From the NCBI GenBank assembly GCA_030684935.1, contig JAUXXH010000023.1, forward strand, positions 1-64,000: a stretch of DNA of 64,000 bases. Direction: 5' to 3'. Made by a program: the position numbers and the translations under genes. This DNA comes from Pseudolabrys sp. Lineage in GTDB: Bacteria; Pseudomonadota; Alphaproteobacteria; Rhizobiales; Xanthobacteraceae. The notes below the pieces were generated by a model. It was not told the origin of the DNA. It saw nothing but the letters and a program-made list of their open reading frames with translations, and made no database searches. Positions 33,971 to 42,153 of this stretch are shown here, piece after piece. Numbering within the stretch: position 1 is the first letter of the stretch; each line of letters begins with the position of its first letter.

Positions 33971-34393
33971 ATGCCCGAATCGCCCTGGTCGCTGCATCCG
34001 CAAATCGACGCCGACACCGTTGCCGTCGGCGATCTGGCGCTGTCGCGCCTGCTGCTGGCCAACGACGCGAATTACCCCTGGACCATTCTGGTGCCGCGCC
34101 TGCCGGGCCTGACCGAGATCATCGATCTCGACGCGGCGGCACAGATGCAACTGCTCGGCGAAATCGGCAGCGTATCGCGCGCGCTGAAGGCGATAACCGC
34201 CTGCGACAAGCTCAACGTCGCCGCGCTCGGCAATGTGGTGGCGCAACTGCATGTGCATGTCATCGCGCGCCGCCACAGTGACGCGGCCTGGCCGAAGCCG
34301 GTGTGGGGCGCGGTTCCTGCCGCAACCTATGATCCAGCCGTACGCGACCGCCTGATCGGCGCCTTGCGCCGTGAGCTTAATATCGGCGCCTGA
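33971..34393 (+). CDS. HIT-family protein
   Basis: The 140-aa protein has the HIT region LGNVVAQLHVHVIARR (about 92-107). Compared with the canonical HxHxH triad, the first His is Gln here, while the central catalytic His and the last His remain. The following WPKPVWG is typical of this alphaproteobacterial HIT subgroup. HIT proteins hydrolyse or transfer nucleoside phosphates. ATG at 33971 is used; an upstream GTG at 33926 falls beside the target duplication and adds a non-conserved arm. The NudC gene follows. Confidence 0.88.
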   Translation: MPESPWSLHPQIDADTVAVGDLALSRLLLANDANYPWTILVPRLPGLTEIIDLDAAAQMQLLGEIGSVSRALKAITACDKLNVAALGNVVAQLHVHVIARRHSDAAWPKPVWGAVPAATYDPAVRDRLIGALRRELNIGA

Positions 34394-34451
34394 TCGCGGT
34401 CCCGGCCGGCGCATTGCGCTTATCGATTCGCCGTGCCAATTTCCGCGCCGC

Positions 34452-35402
34452 ATGCCCTTTCGCCCTGAACTCGGCCCCAAACCGCACCTCGGATACACCG
34501 AAAACCGCCTCGAACGCGCCGCGGAGCTGCGGCTCGATTCGGCCGGCGTCGCCGCGCTGGCGGCCAATGCGCAGGCCGCCGCCTATGTGATCGGCGTCGA
34601 CATGGTCGTCCTGAAAAAAGGCGCGGGCGGCCATGATCCGCTGTTTACGCTCGACGAAGCGCGCGCCTTCGGCGCCGCGACCGAAGCCGTTTTTCTCGGC
34701 CATGACGGCGGCGCCGGCCGGTTCGGCCAGGGCATCACCCCCGAGGCTGCCGAAGCGCTGAAAGCCCGCGACGACCTCCTGGTCATCGACCTGCGGTCGA
34801 TCGCGGTGCAGGGCCTGGTGGCGCCCGAACACCTGCCGCCAATCGCCGAGGCCAAGGCGGTATTGAACTGGCATCACCGCCACCGCTTCTGTTCCAATTG
34901 CGGCGCCGCCACCAAAGTCGTCGCCTGCGGCTGGAAGCGCGAATGCCCGGTCTGCCAGGCCGAGCACTTTCCGCGCACCGATCCGGTCGCCATCATGATG
35001 ATCATCGATGGCGACAACTGCCTGCTCGGCCGCTCGCCGCGTTTTGCGCCGACCATGTGGTCGTGCCTCGCCGGCTTCATCGAGCCCGGCGAAGCGATCG
35101 AGGACGCGGTGCGCCGCGAGACCCGCGAGGAAGCCGGCATTACCTGCGGCCGCGTCGCCTACTACCGCTCGCAGCCCTGGCCGTTTCAGACCTCGCTGAT
35201 GATCGGCTGCCATACCGAGGCCCTGACCCGCGACATTGTCATCGACCGGACGGAACTTGAGGACGCCCGGTGGTTTAGCAAGGACGAGGTGGCAACGATG
35301 TTGACGCGCACGCACCCGGGCGCGCTGACCACGCCACCGCCGATGGCCATTGCCCATCATCTCATACGCGCCTGGGTAGAGGACGAGATCCGCTTTGACT
35401 AA
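34452..35402 (+). CDS. nudC: NAD(+) diphosphatase (NADH pyrophosphatase)
   Basis: The 316-aa protein has the NudC layout: N-terminal domain, a C4 zinc ribbon (FCSNCGAATK and ECPVCQ), the Nudix box GFIEPGEAIEDAVRRETREE followed by AGI, and the NudC signature SQPWPFQTSLM. It hydrolyses NADH and can remove NAD caps from RNA. The ATG at 34452 is chosen; an in-frame GTG at 34371 overlaps the HIT gene. Its stop overlaps the TTG start of the PfkB gene by 8 nt. Confidence 0.92.
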   Translation: MPFRPELGPKPHLGYTENRLERAAELRLDSAGVAALAANAQAAAYVIGVDMVVLKKGAGGHDPLFTLDEARAFGAATEAVFLGHDGGAGRFGQGITPEAAEALKARDDLLVIDLRSIAVQGLVAPEHLPPIAEAKAVLNWHHRHRFCSNCGAATKVVACGWKRECPVCQAEHFPRTDPVAIMMIIDGDNCLLGRSPRFAPTMWSCLAGFIEPGEAIEDAVRRETREEAGITCGRVAYYRSQPWPFQTSLMIGCHTEALTRDIVIDRTELEDARWFSKDEVATMLTRTHPGALTTPPPMAIAHHLIRAWVEDEIRFD

Positions 35403-36327
35403 GCACGGCAACAAGACTCCGCGAATTCTCTGCGCCGGCGGCGCGGTGCAGGACATCGTCATGCGGGTGGATCAATTCCCCGCCGCCGGCAGCAAGGTGC
35501 AGGCGTCCGAATTCCTCATCACCAGCGGCGGCCAGGCCGGCAATGCCGCCGTCGCCGTCGCCAGGCTCGGCGGTAACGTCAGTTATCTCGGCTATCTCGG
35601 CGACAAGAACGACGAGGTCGCCAACCGCATCATCAAGACCTTCGAGGACGAGAACATCGACGTCAGCGGCGCAATCCGGGTGCCGGGCGCGAGCTCATCG
35701 GTATCGCTGATCCTGATCGACGGCGCCGGCGAGAAGATGATCGCCACCCGCCGCGACAAGGGCCTCGGCCAGTCCGAGCCGTCTGCCGCCGATGCCGCCG
35801 CTGCCGTTGCCGACGCCGACGCCGTCGTCCTCGACAACCGTTACGCCAATGTCGGCCTGCCGGTCTGCCAAGCGGCGAAGGGCCGCGGCATTCCGCGCGT
35901 GCTCGACCTCGACAAGCCGGCGCCGCCGGACGACCCGCTGGTGGCCGGCTGCACGCACGTGATTTCGTCGGCCGAATCGATGCGCGACAGCACCGGGCTC
36001 AAGGATCTGTCGGCCGCGCTGCTGAAATACGGCGAAATCTATCAGGGCTTCCTCGCCGTCACCGACGGACCGGACGGCGTCTACTGGCGCGACGGCGGCA
36101 AGGTCCACCACATGCCGGCCCACAGGGTCGAGGTCGTCGACACGCTGGGCGCCGGCGACACGTTCCACGGCGCCTTCGCGCTGCGGCTGGTCGAGACCGG
36201 CGACGAGGTCGAGGCCATGCGCTTCGCCTCGGCCGCGGCGGCCATCAAGTGCACCCGCTTCGGCGGCCTGATGGGTGCGGCCACCCGGGACGAGGTCGAG
36301 GCGTTTCTGGAAAAGCACCAAGCCTGA
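35395..36327 (+). CDS. PfkB-family sugar/nucleoside kinase
   Basis: The 310-aa ribokinase-like protein has the N-terminal motif GGQAGNAAVAVARLGGNVSY (about 43-62) with GYLGDKNDE, and the C-terminal signature DTLGAGDTFHGAF (catalytic Asp; about 252-264). The substrate cannot be told from sequence. The start is TTG at 35395 overlapping nudC by 8 nt; no ATG is nearby and the first strand follows at once. The HIT-NudC-PfkB run may share a transcript. Confidence 0.87.
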   Translation: MTKHGNKTPRILCAGGAVQDIVMRVDQFPAAGSKVQASEFLITSGGQAGNAAVAVARLGGNVSYLGYLGDKNDEVANRIIKTFEDENIDVSGAIRVPGASSSVSLILIDGAGEKMIATRRDKGLGQSEPSAADAAAAVADADAVVLDNRYANVGLPVCQAAKGRGIPRVLDLDKPAPPDDPLVAGCTHVISSAESMRDSTGLKDLSAALLKYGEIYQGFLAVTDGPDGVYWRDGGKVHHMPAHRVEVVDTLGAGDTFHGAFALRLVETGDEVEAMRFASAAAAIKCTRFGGLMGAATRDEVEAFLEKHQA

Positions 36328-36347
36328 CGTGTCCGGGGCACGCAGCG

Positions 36348-36503
36348 CTACTTCTTCGACGGACAGGGCGCGCCGCAGGGCGCACAGGCGCCGGCGAAAT
36401 CCTCCGGCGACACCGCGCGGCCGGCGCTCGACGGACTGGCCAGGTGGCTGCCGACGATCGTCACCAGGCTGAGCAGCACCACGGCGATATAGACGTTCCG
36501 CAT
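36348..36503 (-). CDS. 51-aa exported or membrane-anchored Cys-rich peptide
   Basis: A short frame encodes a hydrophobic N-terminus (MRNVYIAVVLLSLVTIVGSH) that looks like a signal anchor, then a spacer and a C-terminal cluster ACAPCGAPCPSKK with three Cys in CxxCxxxC spacing. Its ATG starts 5 nt after the stop of the YeeE/YedE transporter gene, so it is probably the last gene of that operon. I recognise no family. The Cys cluster and the sulfur transporter neighbour suggest thiol or sulfane-sulfur chemistry in the periplasm; this is inference. Confidence 0.6.
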   Translation of the reverse strand: MRNVYIAVVLLSLVTIVGSHLASPSSAGRAVSPEDFAGACAPCGAPCPSKK

Positions 36504-36507
36504 GGGG

Positions 36508-37653
36508 CTAATCCCTGCTCAGGCCGAAATAGGGCCGCAGCCTGATGCCGATCATGCAGCCCGGCAGCGCCGCCAGAAACCAGATCCAGCCGTGCAGCGA
36601 GCCGGAGGCGACGCCGCCGACAAAGGCGCCAATGTTGCAGCCGAAGCCGAGCCGCGCGCCCCAGCCCATCAGCAGGCCACCCAGGGCGGCCGCCAGCAGC
36701 GAGCCGAGCGGCGGCCAGGCGGCGCGGGCAAAGGGATGGCTGGCCGCCGCCGCCGCCATGGCGCCGAACAGCAGGCCGAAATCGGTCAGGCTCGAGGTGT
36801 CACTGAGGACCGACTCGGTCAACGCCCGCTTCGGGCCCGGCCATTGCCAGAATTCGTAGGGCGTCAGATCGAAGCCGATGGCAGTGGCGATCTTGGCGCC
36901 CCACACCGTGTAGCCGAAGGTCACGCTCCACGGATGGCCGCCGGCAAAGAACACAGCCACGCACAGCAGCCCGATGATGACACCGCCGACGACAAAGTTG
37001 CGCGACGGCACAAAATTGGCGCCGCGCCGCTTCGCCACCGCGACGATCAGCACCGCCGCCAGCGCCAGGCTCGCCAGCGTCGCCACCAGCCCGCCCCACG
37101 GGCCGAGATAGTCCGAGGCCAGCACCGGATCGATGCCGCCCAGCGCCATGAACGAGGGCAATGACAGGCTGCCGAGCACGCTGCCGGCCATGAACAGCGC
37201 CAGCGTCAACAGCATGCGGCCGGAGCCGCCGCCCGCGGTGTAGAGCGTGCCGGAACCGCAGCCATTGGCGAGCTGCATGCCGACGCCGAAGGTGAAGGCG
37301 CCGATCAGCAATGACGGCCCGAGCGGCGCGATGGCGCCGCCGTAATTGTCCTGCAAGGCCGCCACCGGCACCACCGCCACCGCGCAGATGGCGATCACGA
37401 TGAGGCCGCCGAGCAGGCCGCCGGCCTCGCCGCGGTTGAGGAAATGCCGCCACGATGCCGTGAAACTGAAGGCCGCCTTCAGAAACGCCACGCCGAGCGC
37501 GAAGCCGCCGAGGATCAGCGCCGCCGACAGCGGCTGATCGTCCAGCACCACCAGCGCCACCAGGATTGCCGTGGCGCCAATGGCAAGACCGAGAAACAGG
37601 CGGTCGATGCCGAGCGCGGGGGCGGACGTTTCGGTCAAGGTGGCAGAGGACAT
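36508..37653 (-). CDS. YeeE/YedE-family thiosulfate (sulfur) transporter
   Basis: The 381-aa membrane protein has about ten helices and the two Cys-bearing half-repeat motifs of this family: LANGCGSGTLYTAGGGSGR (about 128-146) and RLGFGCNIGAFVGGVASGS (about 337-355). In TsuA the Cys line the path of thiosulfate, so the substrate here is probably thiosulfate or a related anion. It lies in a run with a double rhodanese and a small Cys peptide, both pointing to sulfane sulfur. A palindromic repeat separates it from the rhodanese gene. Confidence 0.88.
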   Translation of the reverse strand: MSSATLTETSAPALGIDRLFLGLAIGATAILVALVVLDDQPLSAALILGGFALGVAFLKAAFSFTASWRHFLNRGEAGGLLGGLIVIAICAVAVVPVAALQDNYGGAIAPLGPSLLIGAFTFGVGMQLANGCGSGTLYTAGGGSGRMLLTLALFMAGSVLGSLSLPSFMALGGIDPVLASDYLGPWGGLVATLASLALAAVLIVAVAKRRGANFVPSRNFVVGGVIIGLLCVAVFFAGGHPWSVTFGYTVWGAKIATAIGFDLTPYEFWQWPGPKRALTESVLSDTSSLTDFGLLFGAMAAAAASHPFARAAWPPLGSLLAAALGGLLMGWGARLGFGCNIGAFVGGVASGSLHGWIWFLAALPGCMIGIRLRPYFGLSRD

Positions 37654-37676
37654 GCTTTAGATCCGGTCTCTGTTCG

Positions 37677-37792
37677 CCGTCATCCTGCGGTGCGAGCGCG
37701 GCACGCGCGAGCCTCGAAGGATGAACGGGCCGTCAGTCATTGCCCGTCGCCCTTCGAGGCTCGGCCTGCGGCCGAGCACCTCAGGGTGACGG
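37677..37792. repeat. Composite intergenic repeat (family C), copy 1
   Basis: The repeat begins CCGTCATCCTG and ends CTCAGGGTGACGG, with inner arms GCCTCGAAGGATGAACGG and CCCGTCGCCCTTCGAGGC. A second copy with the same framework is at 60394-60522. It lies between the rhodanese and YeeE genes. Confidence 0.78.
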
Positions 37793-37817
37793 ATTGAGGT
37801 TTGGATACTTGCTCACG

Positions 37818-38816
37818 TTACGTCCCGAACCCCAGCTTCCTCTTCAGATCGTCCCATTTGGTACGGGACGACTCAACCGGCCGCTCCGGCTTGCTGGACC
37901 ATTCCACCATGGAGCCGGGATAGAGCCTGACATCCTTGCGGCCGAGCAATTCGTGCAGCACGAACCAGTCGGTCGCCGCCCAGTGCCCGGTGTTGCAGTA
38001 GCTGATAGCCGGGCCGGCCGGAATCGCCGCCGCCGCCTTTTCCAGTTCGGCAAGCGGCTTCAGCCGGTTGGCCGCGGCATCGTAGAATACGCCGCTGTCG
38101 ACATGGACCGCGCCGGGGATGCGGCCATAGGCGCCGGCGATCCCCGCCTTTTCCTTGCCGAGAAAAAACGACGCCGGCCGCGCATCGACCAAGGTGGCGC
38201 CGCCGGAGCGCGTGATCTTCTCGACCTCGTCGGTGTCGATGCGCAAGGCGGGGTTCAGCGTCGCGGTGAAGATCGCCGGCGATGGCGCACTGGCGCCCTT
38301 CTCGAGCGGCAGCCCCGCCGCCTTCCAGGCGGCAATGCCGCCGTCGAGGATCGAGACGCGCGTCACGCCGGCATATTTCAGCGTCCAGTAGGCGCGCGCC
38401 GCGGCGCCGAAATCCAGCACGCTGACGCCGGCCGGCACGACGACGGCATGGCTGTCTTCGTCGATGCCGAGTTCCCCGATCAATCTCTCCAGCTCGGCCG
38501 CCGTCGGCACCATGAACGGCACGCCGTTGCGGGTCACGCGCCAGCCGGCCCGGTCGTAGTCGCTGTGCACGCTGCCGGGGATGTGTCCCTCCGCATAGGC
38601 CGCGGCACCGCCGCCATCGAGCGCGGAGCGGATATCGACCACCACCACGCCCGGGTCGCGCCGGTGGCTCTCCAGCCACTGGACGCTCACCAGCGGCTCC
38701 GCCGCGGCAGCCGGCGCCGGCGGGTACGCCACCGCAAGGCCCGTGACGAGGACCAGCGCAACGGCGCGGATGGCGGCGATCCAACCGGGGACAGGACGTT
38801 TGTCAGAGAGTGTCAT
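37818..38816 (-). CDS. Exported double-rhodanese sulfurtransferase
   Basis: The 332-aa product has a signal peptide or anchor (about 12-38, ending APAAAA), then two rhodanese domains: the first (about 42-170) lacks the active-site Cys, with VVVPAG in its place; the second (about 190-320) carries C274 in ISYCNTGHWA. Sulfurtransferases of this form move sulfane sulfur from thiosulfate or thiols to an acceptor. It is upstream of the YeeE/YedE gene on the same strand and divergent from an Lrp/AsnC-type regulator, which probably controls it. Confidence 0.88.
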   Translation of the reverse strand: MTLSDKRPVPGWIAAIRAVALVLVTGLAVAYPPAPAAAAEPLVSVQWLESHRRDPGVVVVDIRSALDGGGAAAYAEGHIPGSVHSDYDRAGWRVTRNGVPFMVPTAAELERLIGELGIDEDSHAVVVPAGVSVLDFGAAARAYWTLKYAGVTRVSILDGGIAAWKAAGLPLEKGASAPSPAIFTATLNPALRIDTDEVEKITRSGGATLVDARPASFFLGKEKAGIAGAYGRIPGAVHVDSGVFYDAAANRLKPLAELEKAAAAIPAGPAISYCNTGHWAATDWFVLHELLGRKDVRLYPGSMVEWSSKPERPVESSRTKWDDLKRKLGFGT

Positions 38817-38867
38817 GGGTGCAGCATGGCGCGTGATGGTGGCACCAATTTGGACTTGAAATAGAAA

Positions 38868-38931
38868 AATATGCTATGTAAATACAAACATCCGACCAAT
38901 ATAAGAATATTATTCTGCTTGCGAGCATATT
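38868..38931. promoter_or_regulatory. AT-rich divergent regulatory region with inverted repeats
   Basis: This AT-rich patch between the rhodanese and Lrp-type genes contains a spaced inverted repeat AATATGCT (38868-38875) and AGCATATT (38924-38931), and between them a near-palindrome AGAATATTATTCT (38904-38916). Lrp/AsnC proteins bind such multi-site AT-rich regions. Confidence 0.6.
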
Positions 38932-38967
38932 GTAGACGCATCGCTCTGTACTTCAAAGGAAAACAGA

Positions 38968-39420
38968 ATGGACGCCATCGACCGCAAGATCCTCGCCGTG
39001 GTCCAGCAGGACGCCTCGCTGTCGGTGGCCGAGATCGGCCAGCGCGTCGGCCTGTCGTCGACGCCATGCTGGAAGCGGTTGCAGCGGCTGGAAGCCGATG
39101 GCGTGATCACCCGGCGCGTGGCGCTGATCGACCCGGAAAAGGTCGGCCTCGGCATCACGGTATTCGCCTCGATCGAGACCGGCGACCATTCGCAGGAATG
39201 GCTGTCGCGCTTCGCCGAGACGGTGAGCGCCATGCCCGAGGTGATGGAATTCTACCGCATGGCCGGCGACGTCGACTACATGTTGCGCGTGGTGGTGCCG
39301 GACATGCCGGGCTACGACACCTTCTACAAGAAGCTGATCGCCACCGTGCCGCTGAAGAACGTGACGTCGCGCTTCGCCATGGAGCGGATCAAGTCGACGA
39401 CGGCATTGCCGATTGTGTAG
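38968..39420 (+). CDS. Lrp/AsnC-family transcriptional regulator
   Basis: The 150-aa protein has an N-terminal winged helix (MDAIDRKILAVVQQDASLSV, then IGQRVGLSSTPCWKRLQRLE) and a C-terminal RAM ligand-binding domain (FASIETGDHSQEWLSRF, then VMEFYRMAGDVDYMLRV). It probably senses an amino acid or sulfur metabolite (cysteine is sensed by some relatives) and controls the divergent rhodanese/YeeE genes. AAAGGA precedes the ATG. Confidence 0.92.
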   Translation: MDAIDRKILAVVQQDASLSVAEIGQRVGLSSTPCWKRLQRLEADGVITRRVALIDPEKVGLGITVFASIETGDHSQEWLSRFAETVSAMPEVMEFYRMAGDVDYMLRVVVPDMPGYDTFYKKLIATVPLKNVTSRFAMERIKSTTALPIV

Positions 39421-39437
39421 CGAACGACAATAGCCGT

Positions 39438-39992
39438 TCAGCTCGTTACCGTGATTGTGAGCGACTGTCGCGGCGACATGTACATTTTGTCCGACAGATT
39501 GATGGTGCCGGTGATGGTGTGGCCGACGATCGGCGTATAGGCGAAAGACACTTCGCTGAGCACCAGGTAGGAGTTGGGCACCGCCAGAGCCGCGGGAATC
39601 GTGACGGTGGAGTTCGTCGCCCGCACGGCACCATTCTTCGTTCTGCTCCAATCAACCGTGGCCTTTCCGGTTGCATCGATCTTCAGGCCCGAGACCACGA
39701 TCTTGAGCTTGCTGGCATCGTACGGCGCAATGACCGCGGCCGACGCGTTCAATATCGTGGTCATCTGCGCGGCAGTAATAGTCGCCTCCTGGGCCGTCAG
39801 GTTGGCGACGGTGGCCGCGGTCAGGCTGACCTTGCGGGTAGCGCCGACGCCGTCGGAGATTTCGGTGGAGCCGAGGTAGAGCGTGATCATCAGCGGCGCC
39901 AGCAGCGCGAACTCCACCGCTGAAACGCCGCGACGGTCGCGGCGGAAACGGCGGAAGACGGATGGACGATGGACGATATCGATCATGGGCAT
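39438..39992 (-). CDS. TadE/TadG-like minor pilin or pilus assembly protein
   Basis: The product (about 184 aa) has the TadE-type N-terminus: basic stretch FRRFRRDRRGVSAVEFALLA, then a hydrophobic helix (LMITLYLGSTEIS). The E in SAVEFALLAP is the conserved residue after the processing site. The C-terminal part is beta-rich. It works with Flp in the Tad machine. Start is ambiguous: ATG at 40013 (overlapping the upstream gene), 39992 or 39986. It is downstream of a second TadE/G-like gene. Confidence 0.82.
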   Translation of the reverse strand: MPMIDIVHRPSVFRRFRRDRRGVSAVEFALLAPLMITLYLGSTEISDGVGATRKVSLTAATVANLTAQEATITAAQMTTILNASAAVIAPYDASKLKIVVSGLKIDATGKATVDWSRTKNGAVRATNSTVTIPAALAVPNSYLVLSEVSFAYTPIVGHTITGTINLSDKMYMSPRQSLTITVTS

Positions 39993-39996
39993 GACT

Positions 39997-40566
39997 TCAG
40001 TTGTAGGGCTCATTGCGGAAAACCGCCGTCGCCGTCAGCAGGCGCTTGTTGCCGCTGAGGTTCGACAGATTGTTGCCGAGCAGGGTGACGTAGACCGGCC
40101 ATTCGTAATAGAGCGACACCACGACGATGTCGCCCGGCCCACCGGTGTTGTAGGTCATGCTTCCGGTATTGAGCTGACCGTTGCTGACCGGCGACACGGG
40201 TGCTGCCGGAGCGCTGCTGCCGTAGCTCTTGACGTCGATGTGAATGCCGTTGGCGCAGTCGAACAATCCATAGATGCGATTGCAGACCTGCGTCTTGAAA
40301 TCGGCCTTGCTGAATTTGGCGGTCTGCGCCTGACCGGTCATGATCAACCGCGACGAATCGGCGGTGGCCGCTTCCAGCGTCTGCCCGGCGAAGAAGACAA
40401 ACGCCGTTTCCATGATGGCGAACAGCAGCGCCAGAAACGGCGCCGCGACCAGCGCGAACTCAACGGCGGTCGCACCCTTTTCCTCGCGCACAAAACGGCG
40501 CGCAAGGCGGGGCGGTAGAAACCGGCACAGGCGGGCCGCGAACGTTCTTCGGATGGGGTCGGACAT
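39997..40566 (-). CDS. TadE/TadG-like pilus assembly protein
   Basis: The 189-aa product has VREEKGATAVEFALVAAPFL (about 27-46), a typical TadE-like motif, followed by a hydrophobic helix and FVFFAGQTLEAATADSSRLI. It probably is a minor pilin or pilus tip component. It is followed by the other TadE/G-like gene with a small overlap. About 95 bp upstream is a CTAA-N7-CTAA motif on the plus strand, near-CtrA type. Confidence 0.83.
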   Translation of the reverse strand: MSDPIRRTFAARLCRFLPPRLARRFVREEKGATAVEFALVAAPFLALLFAIMETAFVFFAGQTLEAATADSSRLIMTGQAQTAKFSKADFKTQVCNRIYGLFDCANGIHIDVKSYGSSAPAAPVSPVSNGQLNTGSMTYNTGGPGDIVVVSLYYEWPVYVTLLGNNLSNLSGNKRLLTATAVFRNEPYN

Positions 40567-40661
40567 GGAGATCGTTCTCGATCGCTGAAGCGTGTTTCAA
40601 ACGCTACCAGATGCGTGTTTGCGAATTCTTGCAGCCATTGCCGAAAACCGCGGGCATTGTG

Positions 40662-40676
40662 CTAACCGGTCGCTAA
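40662..40676 (-). promoter_or_regulatory. CtrA-like box upstream of the TadE/G pair
   Basis: On the minus strand the sequence reads TTAG-N7-TTAG, which differs from the CtrA consensus TTAA-N7-TTAA at one base in each half and has the right 7-bp spacing. It lies 96 bp upstream of the first TadE/G-like ATG. Confidence 0.45.
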
Positions 40677-40724
40677 CCGTGTTCGCAGCGCTGAAGACGC
40701 GCAGTCACCGCAATCCCGACGTTT

Positions 40725-41216
40725 CTAATTGCCGGCCGCGGGGGCCGCCTGGCCGTTGCGCGCGCCGGACTGGCTCAGGGTGCCGCTGAAATAGGCGGGC
40801 GCGTCGCCCAGCATCGTGCGCGGCGAGCATTCCGGCGAGCAGCTGTAGGATTCGCGATCGACGCCCTTGTAGACGACCACCAAGTTGCTGCCGCGCGATA
40901 CCGAAGGACTGAGAACCTGCACGGTATGGTCCAGCAGCACTTTGCCGGCGGAGTCGAGCGCAAGCAGATTGGTCGAGCCGTAGCTCTTGCCGGTCAGGAC
41001 CAGAATGCCGCCAACCTGCAGCGAGGCATCGGCAATCATCGGATTGCCTATGACCAGGGTTGCGACCCGGTCGGGCAATTTCATGATCCGCGCTTCGTCG
41101 ATTTTGACGCTGACGGTGTCGGCCCGGGCCGATGAAAGGCCGAGGGGGGCGATGGAAACGAGGATGGCGGCCAATACCGCAACCAGCCGCCTGCGACGCC
41201 CGAACAAGGCCGACAT
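40725..41216 (-). CDS. Standalone CpaC N-terminal-domain-like pilus protein
   Basis: The 163-aa product has a signal peptide (LVAVLAAILVSIAPLGLSSA) and the secretin N-terminal domain of CpaC type (VKIDEARIMKLPDRVATLVI, then GNPMIADASLQVGGILVLTG and SYGSTNLLALD). The secretin core is missing. A short C-terminal part has two Cys (SYSCSPECSP). The ATG at 41216 follows GGAGAG; a TTG at 41228 is unlikely. It may assist assembly of the outer-membrane secretin encoded by cpaC at 44459. Confidence 0.8.
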   Translation of the reverse strand: MSALFGRRRRLVAVLAAILVSIAPLGLSSARADTVSVKIDEARIMKLPDRVATLVIGNPMIADASLQVGGILVLTGKSYGSTNLLALDSAGKVLLDHTVQVLSPSVSRGSNLVVVYKGVDRESYSCSPECSPRTMLGDAPAYFSGTLSQSGARNGQAAPAAGN

Positions 41217-41325
41217 CGAACTCTCCAACGCTACGCTTACAAATATACTGGCGACTGCCGGCGCACAGCCGGGCGCTTAACCGCGACCTGAGTTGACTGC
41301 AAATAGGTGAACGAAGTGCAAAGGC

Positions 41326-42153
41326 TCAGCGCTGAAACGGGTACAACATCTGTCCGCCGAAGCTTTCCGGAAAGCTCTTGTCGTCGACGCCATAGGCGTC
41401 CGGCAGGGTGTCTTTGGGCATGTACCAGGTACCGAACATCAGGTCCCAGATCGGAAAGGTGCCGGCGAAATTGCTCGAACCGCCGCGATCGGCTGCCGTG
41501 TGATGCCAGCGGTGGAACACCGGGCCGGCGATGACATATTTGAACGGCCCCAGGGTCCAGTTCAGATTGGCATGGACGAAGGCTGAGGTGGCGATGGTAA
41601 AGGGCCCGACCCACAGCATGACATTGGGCGAAATGCCGGCCAGCAGCAGGCCAACGTCGACCAGGACGGTGCCGAGAAGGATGTTGACCGGATGAAACCG
41701 CGCCGCCGAGATCCAGTCGAGATCCTGGGATGAGTGATGGATGGCGTGGTACTTCCACATTTTGGCGCGGTGAAAGCCCCGGTGAATCCAGTAGGTGAGG
41801 AAGTCCGACACCACCAGAAAGGTGATCGCCTGTGCCCACAGCGGCATCGCCGCCAGCGGCCCGAAGCCATCGTCGTAGAAGGCCATCAGCGCATCGCTGC
41901 CGTGGATGTTGTAGAGATAGGCCGCGCCCATGACCATCAGGCCGATGCGCACAAAGCGCGCCGCCATCGGAATCAGAAACCAGTAAACGATGTCGGTGAC
42001 CAACTCGCGCTTGCGCCACCAGGGGCGGCCGGGATTGCACGCCGACCAGTGGGTCAGCACGGCGAAGACAAGGCCGAGCCCGATCAAAATCGGAATGATT
42101 CTGAGGACGGTTTCGCCGGCGACCGTAACGAAGGCATGAAGTTCGGGGAGCAT
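41326..42153 (-). CDS. Fatty-acid-hydroxylase / sterol-desaturase-family membrane enzyme
   Basis: The 275-aa membrane protein has the His-box pattern of the family: HRGFHR, HAIHHSSQDLDW and HRWHHT, with four to five helices before and between. Members use a diiron centre to hydroxylate or desaturate lipids, sterols or carotenoids; the substrate is unknown. It stands between the CpaC-N-like gene and the flp gene in the Tad locus, on the minus strand. ATG at 42153 follows GGAAGGG. Confidence 0.85.
   Translation of the reverse strand: MLPELHAFVTVAGETVLRIIPILIGLGLVFAVLTHWSACNPGRPWWRKRELVTDIVYWFLIPMAARFVRIGLMVMGAAYLYNIHGSDALMAFYDDGFGPLAAMPLWAQAITFLVVSDFLTYWIHRGFHRAKMWKYHAIHHSSQDLDWISAARFHPVNILLGTVLVDVGLLLAGISPNVMLWVGPFTIATSAFVHANLNWTLGPFKYVIAGPVFHRWHHTAADRGGSSNFAGTFPIWDLMFGTWYMPKDTLPDAYGVDDKSFPESFGGQMLYPFQR

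Noticed and set aside
41217..41325. A further CtrA site upstream of the CpaC-N-like gene (TTAACCGCGACCTGA)
   Set aside because: The second half matches only two of four bases (CTGA), so it falls below the others.
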